Positions 30,910 through 40,995 are shown, counted from the stretch's first letter. The stretch: DNA of 64,000 nt from Desulfovibrio ferrophilus (GCF_003966735.1 NZ_AP017378.1:2128905-2192904); one strand, 5' to 3'. Notes: generated from the letters alone by a model not told the origin. A program made the numbers and translations.

Positions 30910-33474
30910 TCACTCGTTGCGAAGCACCGGCCAAGCACTGCCCGCCAATGACTTCCTCACCCCCAGCACCCCCAACGTCACCGTGGCCGCAACGCCGCCC
31001 AGCACCACTGCGGCCAGTGTCCCCGGCAGGAAGACCCAGCGTCCGTCCATGCCTTCGGTCACGAACAGCCAGCCGCCCACCGTGCCCAGGGCTGCGGCCA
31101 ACAGGGCCGCAGCGGCACCGAGGATGGCGAACTCCAGAACAAGGGCCAGCATCACATCCCGGCGCGTAGCGCCCAGCACCTTGAAGATCACCGCGTCCCG
31201 GTGCCGGGTGCGCAGGTTGGCGCGCAGGGCCTCGGCCAGCACCAGCAGTCCGGCCAGCAGCGTCACCGCCGCGCAGGAGCGCACGGCCAGACCGATATCC
31301 GCCACAATGCCTGCGATCTCCTCAAGCACCTCGCGCATGGAAATGGCAATCACCTCGGGGAATTGGCTGGTAATCTCCCGGAACAGCAGCGGCTCGGCCT
31401 CGCGCTCGGCATAGGCTGACACCAGCCATGTGTAGGGCGCACGCTCCAGAACTACCGGCGAAAAGATGATGGCGTGGTTGATACCACCGGTGGTGTAGTC
31501 GATGTCGCGTGTGGCGGCGATGGTCCCGGTCACGCGACGCCCCAGAATGTTCACGGTCAGTGTGTCGCCCACCCCAACCCCGAAGTCCTTGGCGATATCA
31601 CTATCAAAACAGATCAGCGGCGGGCCAGCGTAGTCTTCGGGCCACCAGTCGCCCGTGACCAGTTCGACCTTTTCCGGGCGCGGCCCCGCAAAGGTCAGGG
31701 CGCGGTCCGAACGCAAGGCCCAGGACGAGCCCTTCCCCACTTCGGCCTCATAGGCAGGAATGCCGTTGATCTCCAGAATTCGCCCACGGATGGTTGGGGT
31801 CTTGTCCACGCGCTCGACTCCGGGCATTGCCAGAGCGACCTGTTCCAGTTCGGCCATGCGCCCCTTGGGTACATCGATAAAGAAGAACGATGGCGAAGTC
31901 GCTGGAGTCTGACGGCGGATCAGATCCTGAATATTGCCATCCGCCAGCAGCACGACCACCAACACGGTCAGCCCCAACCCCAGTGAGAACAGTACGCTGC
32001 CCGTGGAGGCTCCGGGGCGGTGCAGGCCAGCGATGGCCTGACGGAGATGCGGTGGCCCCACGCGCGGCATCCGCGCCGCCAGCAGACGAATCACCCAGGC
32101 ATAGACCCAGAACAGCCCGATGCTGATCACGCTCCCGGCTGCAAACCCCAGAGGCAGACGGGGGCTGGGCGAAGTCAGAAGCAACAGGCCCAAAAGCATT
32201 CCGGCAGCGCCCAGACAGACCAGCACGGCCCACAGACCGGGGCGACGGCTTCCCGGATCGGCGTAGCCGCGGAACAACTGCGCAGGACGAATCCGGCCCA
32301 CGGCAGACAAAGGCCAAACCGCAAAGATCAGGGCAATGAGGATTCCGTAGACCAGAGCCAGAAACACGGGCTCCCAATACAGACCATACCCCAACGGCAC
32401 ACCGATGCGTGCGGCCAAGGGTCCCGCTCCCAGCACCGCCACCAGCGTTCCCACCACGGCTCCGGCCAGACTTCCAGCCAGGGCCAGCCCCATGGTCTGC
32501 AACAGATAGATGGTGTTCACCAGCCGACGGCTCGCGCCCAGGGATTTCATCACCGCCACGGATGATTCACGCCCGGCCAAAAACGAGCGTACGGCCCCAG
32601 CCACGCCAATACCACCGACCAACAGCGCAGCCAGCCCCACAAGCGTCAAATTCGTTTCCAGACTGTCCAGCAGCCAGGTCAAACCGCCACCGGAACTGCG
32701 ATAGGTCCTCAGCCGCAGTCCCCGGTCCGGGAACCGCTCGCGCAATTCCTCCATCAGACTCTCGGCCGCATCCGGTCCTGCACCATTGTTCAGACGCACA
32801 TTGGCCCCGAAGCGGATCAGCCCGCCGGGCCGGATCAGCCCGGTCTCCTGCAAGGCATCCAGGGAAATCATCAAGCGTGGCCCCAGGCCGAAGAACTGGG
32901 TCACACGGTCCGGTTCCTTGCGAATCACATCGGTGATCACGAACCGCACCTGCCCCACCCCCACGACATCACCCGGCCGTAGGTTCAGGCGCAACAACAG
33001 TTCCCGTTCGGCAACGGCGCCGGGCAGACCGTCCTGCCCCGCCAGGGCCTGATGCAGGCTGCGTCCGGATTCCAAAACCATTTCACCATACAGGGGATAC
33101 GCGCGGTCCACGGCCTTGAGCGACGACAGCACGGGCACGTCCCCAGTAGCGGGACGAACCATGGTCCGCATGCGGGCAAAATGCGAAACCCTGCCCCGCG
33201 CGGAAACCAGATCGATCACATCCGCCCCCGGCTGCACATGAGTCCGGGTGAATTGCACGTCTCCTCCCAGCAGGCGGCGTGCATCGCGAGTCAAACCATC
33301 ATCCACCGCTGCTGAAAACACGCCCACGGCCGTGACTGTTGCCACCCCCAGAGCCAGACAGGTCAGAAATACACCGAACCCGCGCACTCCGCCGCGAAGT
33401 TCCCGTCGAGCCAGACGCAGGGCCAGGCGCAGTCCGGCAAAAAAGCCCAAGGATGACCTCCGGGTGGCCCTCAT
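30910..33474 (-). CDS. FtsX-like ABC transporter permease (YbbP type), 854 aa
   Basis: Large membrane permease partnered with the ATPase encoded just upstream (4-nt overlap). It has the duplicated FtsX arrangement: one N-terminal helix ([20 protein letters not shown]), a big periplasmic region, a first group of helices ([19 protein letters not shown] and on), a central pair of helices, a second periplasmic region, and a last helix triplet ([34 protein letters not shown]). This is the plan of E. coli YbbP, whose partner YbbA is next to the esterase gene tesA; the same neighbours occur here (tesA at 30.0 kb). The substrate is unknown and may be a lipid or lipoprotein. Confidence 0.88.
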   Translation of the reverse strand: MRATRRSSLGFFAGLRLALRLARRELRGGVRGFGVFLTCLALGVATVTAVGVFSAAVDDGLTRDARRLLGGDVQFTRTHVQPGADVIDLVSARGRVSHFARMRTMVRPATGDVPVLSSLKAVDRAYPLYGEMVLESGRSLHQALAGQDGLPGAVAERELLLRLNLRPGDVVGVGQVRFVITDVIRKEPDRVTQFFGLGPRLMISLDALQETGLIRPGGLIRFGANVRLNNGAGPDAAESLMEELRERFPDRGLRLRTYRSSGGGLTWLLDSLETNLTLVGLAALLVGGIGVAGAVRSFLAGRESSVAVMKSLGASRRLVNTIYLLQTMGLALAGSLAGAVVGTLVAVLGAGPLAARIGVPLGYGLYWEPVFLALVYGILIALIFAVWPLSAVGRIRPAQLFRGYADPGSRRPGLWAVLVCLGAAGMLLGLLLLTSPSPRLPLGFAAGSVISIGLFWVYAWVIRLLAARMPRVGPPHLRQAIAGLHRPGASTGSVLFSLGLGLTVLVVVLLADGNIQDLIRRQTPATSPSFFFIDVPKGRMAELEQVALAMPGVERVDKTPTIRGRILEINGIPAYEAEVGKGSSWALRSDRALTFAGPRPEKVELVTGDWWPEDYAGPPLICFDSDIAKDFGVGVGDTLTVNILGRRVTGTIAATRDIDYTTGGINHAIIFSPVVLERAPYTWLVSAYAEREAEPLLFREITSQFPEVIAISMREVLEEIAGIVADIGLAVRSCAAVTLLAGLLVLAEALRANLRTRHRDAVIFKVLGATRRDVMLALVLEFAILGAAAALLAAALGTVGGWLFVTEGMDGRWVFLPGTLAAVVLGGVAATVTLGVLGVRKSLAGSAWPVLRNE

Positions 33475-34190
33475 GCCCCGGCCTCCATCGCCTGGGCAGC
33501 ACCATCCAGACAGCCGTCGCGCATGGTCACGGTTCGCGAACAGCGGGCGGCCAGCCCTCGATCATGCGACACCAGCACAAGGGTCGTGCCCAATCGCTCG
33601 CGGGTCTCGAACAGCAAATCAGCAACCCGCGCTCCGGTGTCGGCATCCAGGTTACCCGTGGGTTCGTCCGCCAGCAGCAATCGGGGTTGCGGAGCAAAGG
33701 CCCGGGCAATGGCCACTCGTTGCTGCTCACCACCGGAAAGTTGCGAGGGGTAATGCCCGGCACGGGCTTCCAACCCCACCGCCGCGAGGTTGGACCGTGC
33801 CCGGTCCATGGCGTTGCGTGCCCCGGCAAATTCCAGGGGCAGAGCCACATTCTCCAGAGCGGTCATGGTCGGCACCAGATGAAAGGCCTGAAAGACCACT
33901 CCCACATTGTCACGCCGGAATCGCGCCAGGGCATCCTCACCCAGCCCGGACAGATCGTGGCCCGCCACGCGCACCAGCCCCGAAGTCGGACGCTCCAGCC
34001 CCGCCGCCACCATGAGCAACGTGGTTTTGCCCGCTCCCGAAGGGCCGACGACGCTCACGGTCTCACCAGTGAGCACGGTCAGGTCCACTCCACGCAGCAC
34101 GTCCACGCTGACGCCTCCGGCCCGCAGTGTCAGCCGCACATCCGCCAATTCCATGATGGGCTCGCGCCCGGATTCCGTATGGTTCATCAT
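33471..34190 (-). CDS. ABC transporter ATP-binding protein (YbbA type), 239 aa
   Basis: Cytosolic ATPase of the LolD/MacB-like branch. Walker A is [11 protein letters not shown], the Q-loop lies in [17 protein letters not shown], the signature is [15 protein letters not shown], Walker B is [12 protein letters not shown], and the switch His is in [13 protein letters not shown] 34190 is chosen for GGAGG eight bases upstream; in-frame ATGs at 34217 and 34154 are alternatives. It overlaps the permease gene by 4 nt. Confidence 0.92.
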   Translation of the reverse strand: MMNHTESGREPIMELADVRLTLRAGGVSVDVLRGVDLTVLTGETVSVVGPSGAGKTTLLMVAAGLERPTSGLVRVAGHDLSGLGEDALARFRRDNVGVVFQAFHLVPTMTALENVALPLEFAGARNAMDRARSNLAAVGLEARAGHYPSQLSGGEQQRVAIARAFAPQPRLLLADEPTGNLDADTGARVADLLFETRERLGTTLVLVSHDRGLAARCSRTVTMRDGCLDGAAQAMEAGA

Positions 34191-34458
34191 GCCCGCATCC
34201 TCCACGGGTGCATTCATTTTTACAGTTCTACCTGCATGATGCGATGAATTCTCCAACGAGGCAAGTTCCGCTGACGTTTAAAACGAGTCCTCATGCCATA
34301 ATGGATAATCGTGCCGTTTTGTTCTATATCCCGAGCAGGCGAAACATGCGGTCCCACATCGGAATCCCGGGTACTCCAATGCGTGTGCCCTCAATCATAT
34401 GGATGGAATTTCCCGACCGGAGCCGTCGCCCTCGAAACCAACGCCAGGAGTCTCGATC

Positions 34459-35034
34459 ATGAAAGTCGTCGCATTCAACGGCAGCGCCCGTAAAAAAGGC
34501 AATACACAAGTCCTCATCGATCACGTCCTGGGAGAACTCCGGACCGAAGGCATCGAGACCGAGTCCATCTCCCTTGCCGGAAAGAATATCCGAGGCTGCG
34601 TCGCCTGCCTGAAATGCTTCAAGAATCAGGACAAACGCTGCGCCGTGGACATCGATTTTCTGAATGACTGTGTGGAAAAAATGCTGGGAGCAGACGGCAT
34701 TATCCTGGGATCGCCCACCTATTTTGCCAACGTCTCCACCGAGATGAAAGCGCTCATCGACCGAGCGGGGATGGTCTCCAAAGCCAACGGCGACATGCTG
34801 GCCCGCAAGGTGGGAGCAGGTGTGGTGGCAGTGCGCCGTGGTGGTGCGCAGCAGGTCTTCAACGGCCTCAACGCCTTCTTCCTCATCGGCCAGATGATGG
34901 TGGTCGGCTCCAGCTATTGGAATGTGGGCTTCGGCCTGAACAGGGGCGAGGTGGAAAAAGACGCCGAAGGCGTGCAGACCATGCAGACTCTGGGCCGCAA
35001 CATGGCCTGGCTGCTCAAGAAAATCCATGAATAA
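34459..35034 (+). CDS. Flavodoxin-fold NAD(P)H-dependent FMN reductase-like protein, 191 aa
   Basis: The FMN phosphate loop FNGSARKKGNTQVL is at the N-terminus. GCVACLKCFKNQDKRC follows at residues about 47-62, the Cys-rich insert of iron-sulfur flavoproteins, and GSPTYFANVSTEMKALIDR is the second FMN contact. No large C-terminal extension is present. AGGAGTCTCGATC precedes the ATG. Such proteins reduce quinones, metals or other small acceptors with NAD(P)H; the four clustered cysteines suggest a [4Fe-4S] cluster. It overlaps the DUF309 gene by 8 nt. Confidence 0.9.
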   Translation: MKVVAFNGSARKKGNTQVLIDHVLGELRTEGIETESISLAGKNIRGCVACLKCFKNQDKRCAVDIDFLNDCVEKMLGADGIILGSPTYFANVSTEMKALIDRAGMVSKANGDMLARKVGAGVVAVRRGGAQQVFNGLNAFFLIGQMMVVGSSYWNVGFGLNRGEVEKDAEGVQTMQTLGRNMAWLLKKIHE

Positions 35035-35419
35035 GCCCTGCGCCCAATCCGCTCCGGACCTGCTCATCAAGGCACTGGACGAATTGAATACAAGTTTGTG
35101 GTTCGAATGCCACGAAACCTTGGAAAGCCTCTGGAAATCACTGCCCAAGGATGCACCCGAGCGCGATCTGTACAAGGGAATCCTGATGATCGCCGTGGGC
35201 CTGTACCACAACGGTCGGGGACATCGTCTGGGCGCACTCAGAAAACTGCCCCGGGCTGTGGAATTGCTGGCTCCATTCGCCCCTGCCTGTCAGGGCGTGG
35301 ATGTCAGCAAGCTGCTGGCCTGTTGCGGAAGGCTGCTGGTCTTTTTTGCCAATGCCGCTCCGAGCGCCCCCATTCCGCCCCAGTTACTGCCAGACATCCC
35401 ACTCCCCGATCCTGCATAA
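35027..35419 (+). CDS. DUF309-family protein, 130 aa
   Basis: Small helical protein of unknown function. The family motif is present as LWFECHETLESLWKSLPKD, followed by LYKGILMIAVGLYHNGRGH and an Arg-Lys-Leu helix. It starts inside the end of the flavin-reductase gene, so the two are translated together. The C-terminus is Pro-rich. A strong terminator follows at once. Confidence 0.85.
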   Translation: MNKPCAQSAPDLLIKALDELNTSLWFECHETLESLWKSLPKDAPERDLYKGILMIAVGLYHNGRGHRLGALRKLPRAVELLAPFAPACQGVDVSKLLACCGRLLVFFANAAPSAPIPPQLLPDIPLPDPA

Positions 35420-35420
35420 A

Positions 35421-35450
35421 AAAACCCCGGAGCATAAGCCCGGGGTTTTT
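35421..35450 (+). terminator. Terminator after the DUF309 gene
   Basis: AAAACCCCGG and CCGGGGTTTT form a perfect 10-bp stem with a 9-nt loop, ending in a T run, just after the stop codon. The A/T flanks would let it work in both directions. Confidence 0.93.
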
Positions 35451-35546
35451 CATCAAAATCATCTTGAAAAAGCAACGCGTCACGTATTTTCGCAACGCAT
35501 CAAGGGAATCTCACATGTCGCATCGCGGAGCCTATGCTGGCTCGGG

Positions 35547-36137
35547 TTAGGTCCCCAGAAAATTGACGATGCCTGTAAAGATGATCTGCGCTGCCAGGGC
35601 AGCCAGAATCAGGCCCGTAAGCTTGGTCAAAATTTCGATGCCCATCTTGCCCAGCACACGCTGCACATGGTGGGACATGAACAGGATAACACCAACGCAA
35701 ATCACCGCCGCCACCAGCGCGGCGCAACCCACAAGCCTCTCGGTCCCTTCCAGACCAGCGCCCATAACAAGAAGCGCACCCGTGCTGGCAGGCCCCACGG
35801 TAATGGGAATGGCCAAGGGCACGACGCTGATGTCCTCCCCACTCTCGGACGGTGCCTTGCCTGGCTTGCCATGCACCAGGGACACCGCGGACAGGAACAG
35901 CAATGCTCCAGCCCCGATGCGGAAACTATCCACGGTAATGCCCAGCACGGCAAAAAGGCCATTGCCGAAGAAGAACAAGACCAGACAGGCAACAATCACC
36001 GCAAGGGTGACGCGAACGGCCACAGCCCGCCTCGCGGCCCGGTCCATGCCCTTGGTCAAAGCCAGGAACATGGACAACACAAAGAATGGAGCGAGCAGTA
36101 CGAAAAATTTGATGAAAATGGAAACGAACAGATTCAT
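35547..36137 (-). CDS. MarC-family integral membrane protein, 196 aa
   Basis: Six hydrophobic segments are readable, from FIKFFVLLAPFFVLSMFLAL to ILAALAAQIIFTGIVNFL. The family hallmarks are the PFFVL/ALT motif in helix 1 and the PLAIPITVGPASTGALLV re-entrant-like block in the middle. The transported substrate is unknown for this family. GGAGGGCTCC precedes the ATG. It borders the phage-like block: its start is about 230 bp from the last structural gene. Confidence 0.92.
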   Translation of the reverse strand: MNLFVSIFIKFFVLLAPFFVLSMFLALTKGMDRAARRAVAVRVTLAVIVACLVLFFFGNGLFAVLGITVDSFRIGAGALLFLSAVSLVHGKPGKAPSESGEDISVVPLAIPITVGPASTGALLVMGAGLEGTERLVGCAALVAAVICVGVILFMSHHVQRVLGKMGIEILTKLTGLILAALAAQIIFTGIVNFLGT

Positions 36138-36369
36138 GGAGCCCTCCGGGCAATCTTCAGACGCGTTATGCTTACGGTCCTTACCATACCCCGATCGGCA
36201 AAGGGGATTCTATCATATTCAGATGCAAATGCACCAAACGCTCATGGAACAGACCATTCAGAAAATCAGCCGGGCATTCGGCAGTTGTTCCCGCGTCGGT
36301 CTGTGGCGGGCAGCGGATGTAGCCGGGCCAGCGCGTGAGGTCAAGCCCTGTTCTCCGGCCAATGGTTCA

Positions 36370-36873
36370 TCATCCGTAAGCCCTGGCCCCCAAAGACAGC
36401 AGGCTGCTGGTTCCGCCAAGCACCAAATCACTATAGGCCGAGCGTTGCCTGGCTGCTGCCGATGAGGCCTGACTGCCATAATTTGCAGCACCAGATCGCC
36501 CCCGGTACCGGGCCTGTTCGGCCCGCAGCTTCCCGTCATAGCCCAGCCAGGCCACATTGCGTCTGCCATCGGCAGCCGCACCGGACAGGATTTCCAGTGC
36601 CGATCCCGTGGAGGACGAAACTCCGGCATCCGCCAGGGCCACATTGGCACGCGCCAGATCCCGACGGACTTCACTCCGGGCCACTTCCTTATCCCGGCTG
36701 ACCTGCGCCTCGATGAGTTTGGCATTCTCCTCGCCCTGCTTGAGGGCATTGTCAGCCTGCCGATCCGCTGTTCGTTGCTGATCTCTGGCTGCGTCGGCAC
36801 TCTGCATTCCATCCATCACCTGATTGGCCAACCCCAGCCCCATAATGGTCCATGAAATCGGATCCGCACCCAT
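36370..36873 (-). CDS. Phage internal virion-like protein, 167 aa
   Basis: GAGGGTACGATA precedes the ATG. It starts with a hydrophobic segment (SWTIMGLGLANQVMDG), continues as a long Ala/Gln/Arg-rich helix (DAARDQQRTADRQADNALKQ) and ends in a Gly/Ser/Ala-rich tail. This make-up matches small internal core or ejection proteins (T7 gp14-like) encoded after the tail-tube genes in podoviruses. It is the last gene of the cluster; the larger ejection proteins that normally follow are missing. Confidence 0.6.
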   Translation of the reverse strand: MGADPISWTIMGLGLANQVMDGMQSADAARDQQRTADRQADNALKQGEENAKLIEAQVSRDKEVARSEVRRDLARANVALADAGVSSSTGSALEILSGAAADGRRNVAWLGYDGKLRAEQARYRGRSGAANYGSQASSAAARQRSAYSDLVLGGTSSLLSLGARAYG

Positions 36874-37322
36874 TATCGTACCCTCGCATACAGATAGTAA
36901 TCGTCATCGCCCACAAGCCTGCGCAGCAGCCCTTCGCGGGAAAATCCCAAAAACGCATACCAACGCGGCGGCAGGTCCAGGCTGTGATGGGCCGTGGTCT
37001 GTATCCGTGTCAGCCCATGTTCGCACTCGATGTCTTCCAACCCGCGCCTGATGGCCCGCGCCACTGCCACGGGCTGCTCACCAATCAACGTACCGCTGAA
37101 CATCCAGGCATTGCCCGTGGCTCCGGGCTGCACCGCCACCCCCGCACAGGCTGCGACACAGCCCCGAACGAGGACCGTAAAGGCCGGACCGGACCGGGCA
37201 TAGAACTCGGCCAATCGCCCAAGGTCACGGCCATCTCCCAGCCCGACCACACCCAGGCGATCAAATTCTCGCAACTCCAGACGCTCAAGATGCGCTGGTT
37301 CAAAAGGAACCAGCCTCATCAT
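36873..37322 (-). CDS. GNAT-like phage protein, 149 aa
   Basis: It resembles the acetyltransferase-fold proteins found after the tail-tube gene in T7-like and BPP-1-like podoviruses. Visible blocks are MRLVPFEPAHLERLELREFD at the N-terminus, AWMFSGTLIGEQPVAVARAI (where the acetyl-CoA loop would be) and HHSLDLPPRWYAFLGFSREG. No clear Q/R-x-x-G-x-G/A loop is present, so enzymatic activity is uncertain. It overlaps both neighbours by a few bases. Confidence 0.6.
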   Translation of the reverse strand: MMRLVPFEPAHLERLELREFDRLGVVGLGDGRDLGRLAEFYARSGPAFTVLVRGCVAACAGVAVQPGATGNAWMFSGTLIGEQPVAVARAIRRGLEDIECEHGLTRIQTTAHHSLDLPPRWYAFLGFSREGLLRRLVGDDDYYLYARVR

Positions 37323-39631
37323 CCACCTCCCTGCACCCGCGGTACACAGCAGATCACGGTCATGGGCAAGGGATCATCCTGGCGCACGGTGAACAGCCCG
37401 TCGCGATCGAACCCGGCAGACAAACGAAGTTCCCTGTCCCCGGAAAAAGGCCTTGGCGCCTCGCCTGCACGGGCAGGCTGCACGTGCGGCAACACTCGTT
37501 CGTATTTGCCCGACACATCATCCCCCGGGCAGACCTTGCCACCCACCGTATCCTTGAATCGCAGGGTCACGGCCAGAATACGCTTGGGCATGGTCTGAGA
37601 AGTCCCTGTGGCCGCACCAGTCTCCAGGCGCATGGGTTGCAGCACTGCCCCAAAGCCGTATCCGGCATGGACCTTCCAGGCAGGACGATTCAGACGCACG
37701 CTACCTCCCTGCACGGTCTGGGCGAGATGCACGGCCCCATCAGCCAGGATATCAACGGTTTCACCTTCCAGGTGATCCAAGCCGCTCACTTCGCTCAGCA
37801 GACGCCAGACTGTTCCGCCAGGAGCCGATGTCCCCAGACCGGAACCGTCCACCCCGGACAAGGCAAAGGAATCCTCATCCGGTGCCGTCACAGTGTACTG
37901 CCCCTCGCCTTCCATCCCCTGTACGCCCTGTACGCGCACGGTTTCGCCCTCACTGGCTCCGTGGCCGGGCACAATCAGACGCAGGGGATTCGCGGCTTCA
38001 AATCCACTCACGGATAATCCGCTACTCAGCCCACAATCCACATGAAAGGCATCCGAGGCGTCGCCATCCACAGCCGGAGCCGGAACCAACCGCTCCAGCA
38101 TGCGCTGCACCTGCCCGCCGATGCTCCGCCGCACCAACAGCCAGGTCTCGTCGCCGTCTTCACCGGGAATACTGGCCACGCTCTCGCAGGCTCCATCGCC
38201 GCCCAACGGATGGCGATGCCAGGCCACGACACTTTGCTCGGCCAGATAGGTGCATCCGGCCAGCACCCCGTCACTGCGCACCACCCACAAAATACCATCA
38301 GGCTCGCGTGCAAAATCCAGATCCTGCAATCCTGTCCCGGTGATATGGTCTGCCAGCAGGGTGATTTCCGGTGCCGTGTAACGGTCACTGGCAAAATCAA
38401 AGGCCATGCGCCGCACCTTGCGCCCGCTACGCGAGATGAACAGCACCTCATTGGAAATGAGTTGCGCGGGCAAAAAGGCACTGCCGTGAGCACTCTGGCG
38501 TTTGCGCTGCACACGCGACGGGGTCATACCCTCGCCCGAGGTCCCGGACCAGACCTTGACCTCGCTGGCATTGGTGCCCACCAGCAGTTCCTCAGAATCC
38601 ATGATCCAGCGAATGGGATTGATGCGCGAACCGGACAGGCTGATCTCGATGGCATCGTCGTCCAGGGGTTCGTCCTGAATGCCATCCACATAACTGGCAG
38701 TGTTCAGGCGAAAATCCCCATAACTTCCCGTGCTGGACAGCCACAGGGTCAGCGGTTGACTCGGGGTGGCCGCCAACACCAGCCGATCTTCGTACAAGGC
38801 GGCCACACCGGGCCAGTTTCCTTCGACCCAGACCTCGGGCATGGTATGATCCACATCCACCGGCTCCCAGAACTTGCTGTTCACCGCGCCCCCCGCCTTG
38901 TGCACGGACTCGATCTGATCGCTGTCCTCGACCGGTGAATCCTTGAACGTCAGCACCCGGTCCTGATCCCCGGCATCAAAGATGCCGCCGCCCTTGTAGA
39001 CAAACCAGCGGGCCGTGCCATTCGGGCTCTGCCCGCTCACGAGCATGGACACCTCCATGGGGCAACCTGCAGGGACACTCAACGTATCGTTCTGTTTGCC
39101 ATCGGCCAGACCATCGCCGTTGGCATCGGCAATGGCGTAATCGTGTCCGGGCCAGGAAAACGCCATGGGTGCAAGGGTCCAATCCGCATGTCCGGCGCGA
39201 GTCAGCTTGTGCGGGCGCACCTGTGGATGCACCAGATACAGCACGTCACAGCTCTGCACCGTGTTCACGGACCAGAGCATGTCCTCGGTCCAGGGGGTGG
39301 CGATCTCGTAAGGTTCGTTCTCCTCACCCAGAATCACACCACCGTCCTTGTGAAAACGCAGGTACTCGTGCCCCAACTCGAGGACATAGCTCTGACTGGC
39401 GGTACTGTTGAAATCAAAGGCAATAAGACGCGCCGCACGATCACCATATTTGGCCCGCGCCACAAACCGCGTGCCCGGGCGCTTGTACACGCTACCGTGG
39501 GGCCGGGGGATGAAGTTCTCCAACCTGCGACAGCCGCTATAATATTTCTCGTGGTCCGTGCGCCCCTCCAGGTGGGGCGACAGCTCCCCGGCGGTAAAGG
39601 CATTGATGATGGGGATTGTCTGCTGCCCCAT
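37319..39631 (-). CDS. Phage tail tubular/nozzle protein B-like, 770 aa
   Basis: The N-terminus (INAFTAGELSPHLEGRTDHEKYYSGC, read in parts, followed by RLENFIPRPHGSVYKRPGTRF) is the hallmark of the large stabilisation or tail-nozzle proteins of short-tailed phages. Later blocks such as LVLAATPSQPLTLWLSSTGS and SEVKVWSGTSGEGMTP also fit. A calcium-loop-like D-A-N-G-D-G-L-A-D-G lies near residue 168. It follows the tail tubular A-like gene after 2 bp. GGAGGTAATC precedes the ATG. Confidence 0.82.
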   Translation of the reverse strand: MGQQTIPIINAFTAGELSPHLEGRTDHEKYYSGCRRLENFIPRPHGSVYKRPGTRFVARAKYGDRAARLIAFDFNSTASQSYVLELGHEYLRFHKDGGVILGEENEPYEIATPWTEDMLWSVNTVQSCDVLYLVHPQVRPHKLTRAGHADWTLAPMAFSWPGHDYAIADANGDGLADGKQNDTLSVPAGCPMEVSMLVSGQSPNGTARWFVYKGGGIFDAGDQDRVLTFKDSPVEDSDQIESVHKAGGAVNSKFWEPVDVDHTMPEVWVEGNWPGVAALYEDRLVLAATPSQPLTLWLSSTGSYGDFRLNTASYVDGIQDEPLDDDAIEISLSGSRINPIRWIMDSEELLVGTNASEVKVWSGTSGEGMTPSRVQRKRQSAHGSAFLPAQLISNEVLFISRSGRKVRRMAFDFASDRYTAPEITLLADHITGTGLQDLDFAREPDGILWVVRSDGVLAGCTYLAEQSVVAWHRHPLGGDGACESVASIPGEDGDETWLLVRRSIGGQVQRMLERLVPAPAVDGDASDAFHVDCGLSSGLSVSGFEAANPLRLIVPGHGASEGETVRVQGVQGMEGEGQYTVTAPDEDSFALSGVDGSGLGTSAPGGTVWRLLSEVSGLDHLEGETVDILADGAVHLAQTVQGGSVRLNRPAWKVHAGYGFGAVLQPMRLETGAATGTSQTMPKRILAVTLRFKDTVGGKVCPGDDVSGKYERVLPHVQPARAGEAPRPFSGDRELRLSAGFDRDGLFTVRQDDPLPMTVICCVPRVQGGG

Positions 39632-39633
39632 GA

Positions 39634-40185
39634 TTACCTCCGTGCATTGACGAACAGGTCCGGGCGTGCGGCATCGGGCGTGCCACCACCCTGCGCATCG
39701 CGCCCCTTGGCCGTGCGCAGCCGGTCTCGATACAGGGTTTCCAGGCGCTCCTTTTCAGCACTGGAGCCAGTGATCTTCTTGCAGACACGCGCGGCAATGC
39801 GCGTAGCCAGAGCGACCCGGAACGTGGGTGGCATCTGTGTAGCATCATCGACCCGGCGCACGTAGCGAATGCTCAGGGCCTCGAGGTCTGCCAACAGATT
39901 CCCACCCTCGATCTTATACGGAGTCTCCGGCTCTACGCTGATCACATACAGACAATCGGCGGGCAGCCTGAAACCGTGGGCAAAGCCGAAGGCAGGCACC
40001 AATTCCAACCGGGCCAGCCCGGCCCGGAAAATGGCAAAATTCCAGGGATGCTCCTCCAGCAGGGAGTCACGCTCGTCCTCATAGACCTCGGACACCACCC
40101 GCGCCCGCTCGGTGTCCTGGTCCGCCGAGGTGATACGGTCCTCGCCCAGTTCGAGTAGTGCCCCGGACAGGATGCGTACGCTCAT
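39634..40185 (-). CDS. Phage tail tubular protein A-like (head completion), 183 aa
   Basis: The N-terminal blocks ALLELGEDRITSADQDTERA and VYEDERDSLLEEHPWNFAIF are typical of T7 gp11-like gatekeeper proteins, which join the portal to the nozzle. The C-terminal Arg/Lys-rich part (KKITGSSAEKERLETLYRDR) also fits. It lies 3 bp after the 129-aa gene and directly before the nozzle gene, the usual order. A G-rich ribosome-binding site precedes the ATG. Confidence 0.8.
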   Translation of the reverse strand: MSVRILSGALLELGEDRITSADQDTERARVVSEVYEDERDSLLEEHPWNFAIFRAGLARLELVPAFGFAHGFRLPADCLYVISVEPETPYKIEGGNLLADLEALSIRYVRRVDDATQMPPTFRVALATRIAARVCKKITGSSAEKERLETLYRDRLRTAKGRDAQGGGTPDAARPDLFVNARR

Positions 40186-40188
40186 GGC

Positions 40189-40578
40189 CTAGGCTCCCCC
40201 CTGGAACAGGGAGCGGAAGAACTCTTCCTGGGCACCTTGCCCCCCACCCTGCTTGCCACTGCGCTCGTCAGTCTCACGCTCTTCAGACCGTTCCCGCTGC
40301 CCGGCTTCGGGATCGGCCAGATTCGTGAGCCTGATCTCCAGGGCTAGGGCCTCTGGGTCCGGCGAATTGCGCACCACGGCCTGCCCCAACACGTCCAGCA
40401 CCTGACCGGGACGGGGCAATTCCTTCAACCCCAGAGCCTGAATCTGCTCCGGGGCCAACCCGAGCATCAAAGGGGCCTCGGCGTCGCGCTGTCCACGCCG
40501 GGTTTCGGCATCCTGCCCTTGGGATGTCTGTGCGTTCTGTCCACCGTCCACGCGCCCGTCATTCATGAGAGTTTGCAT
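40189..40578 (-). CDS. Phage structural accessory protein, possibly capsid staple-like, 129 aa
   Basis: ATG 40578 has GGAGATTCAT before it. The N-terminal third is Gln/Gly-rich. The middle, LMLGLAPEQIQALGLKELPR followed by PGQVLDVLGQAVV and LALEIRLTNL, resembles small capsid staple or decoration proteins of tailed phages. The C-terminus is a charged run ending EEFFRSLFQGG. It is separated from the upstream structural gene by about 420 bp of palindromic repeats, an unusual gap in a phage operon. The assignment is tentative. Confidence 0.5.
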   Translation of the reverse strand: MQTLMNDGRVDGGQNAQTSQGQDAETRRGQRDAEAPLMLGLAPEQIQALGLKELPRPGQVLDVLGQAVVRNSPDPEALALEIRLTNLADPEAGQRERSEERETDERSGKQGGGQGAQEEFFRSLFQGGA

Positions 40579-40636
40579 ATGAATCTCCATTGCCCGTCTG
40601 TTCCCAAAAGAAACCGGGCCTGTTGTCGGTAAATGA

Positions 40637-40660
40637 GGGCGGGGTTATGAAACCCCGCCC
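40637..40660. promoter_or_regulatory. Perfect 10-bp hairpin upstream of the 129-aa phage gene
   Basis: GGGCGGGGTT, 4-nt loop ATGA, AACCCCGCCC, about 60 bp upstream of the gene start. It has no T run on either side, so it is not a normal terminator; it may protect or process the mRNA. Confidence 0.5.
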
Positions 40661-40662
40661 AG

Positions 40663-40750
40663 GATGGATGTGAGGCGTAATAAAAGTGTAAGCTTACCGA
40701 GTATTTGACATACACAAAAGTTTACACTTTTTGCGGCAACAAAGCAGATG
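40663..40750. repeat. Dispersed palindromic repeat, copy B
   Basis: Outer parts TGTGAGGCGTAA and GGCAACAAAGCAGATG; inner stem AAAAGTGTAA with TTACACTTTT; centre GAGTAT...ATACAC. First of three copies in tandem between two phage genes. Confidence 0.75.
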
Positions 40751-40780
40751 CAAACAGCCTCTGCGCAGATCGCTCAAAAT

Positions 40781-40874
40781 GGTCAGATGCAAGACGCAAG
40801 GGCAATTCAAGATCGTGGCGTAGTCGGTCCTACGCGAGAGTTTGAATTGCCCGCTGCAACGCCGCAGATGGCTG
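40781..40874. repeat. Dispersed palindromic repeat, copy C
   Basis: Outer parts GGTCAGATGCAAGACGCAA and GCAACGCCGCAGATGGC; inner stem GGGCAATTCAA with TTGAATTGCCC; centre GCGTAG...CTACGC. Middle of the three tandem copies. Confidence 0.78.
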
Positions 40875-40908
40875 TTTTCAGCGCTACGGCAGGGCGCTCA
40901 AAAGCGCT

Positions 40909-40995
40909 CAAATGTGAGGCGCAATAACAGTGTAAGCTTGCCGCGTATCTGACATACGCAAAAGTTTACACTGTTGGCGGCAACAAAGCAGATGA
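40909..40995. repeat. Dispersed palindromic repeat, copy D
   Basis: Outer parts AATGTGAGGCGCAA and GGCAACAAAGCAGATG; inner stem AACAGTGTAA with TTACACTGTT; centre GCGTAT...ATACGC. Last of the three tandem copies; it ends 18 bp from the 132-aa gene's stop. Confidence 0.78.

Noticed and set aside
40663-40995. The tandem palindromic repeats as a CRISPR array
   Set aside because: Copies are not identical, spacing is irregular, the repeat is about 90 bp, and no cas gene is in the window.
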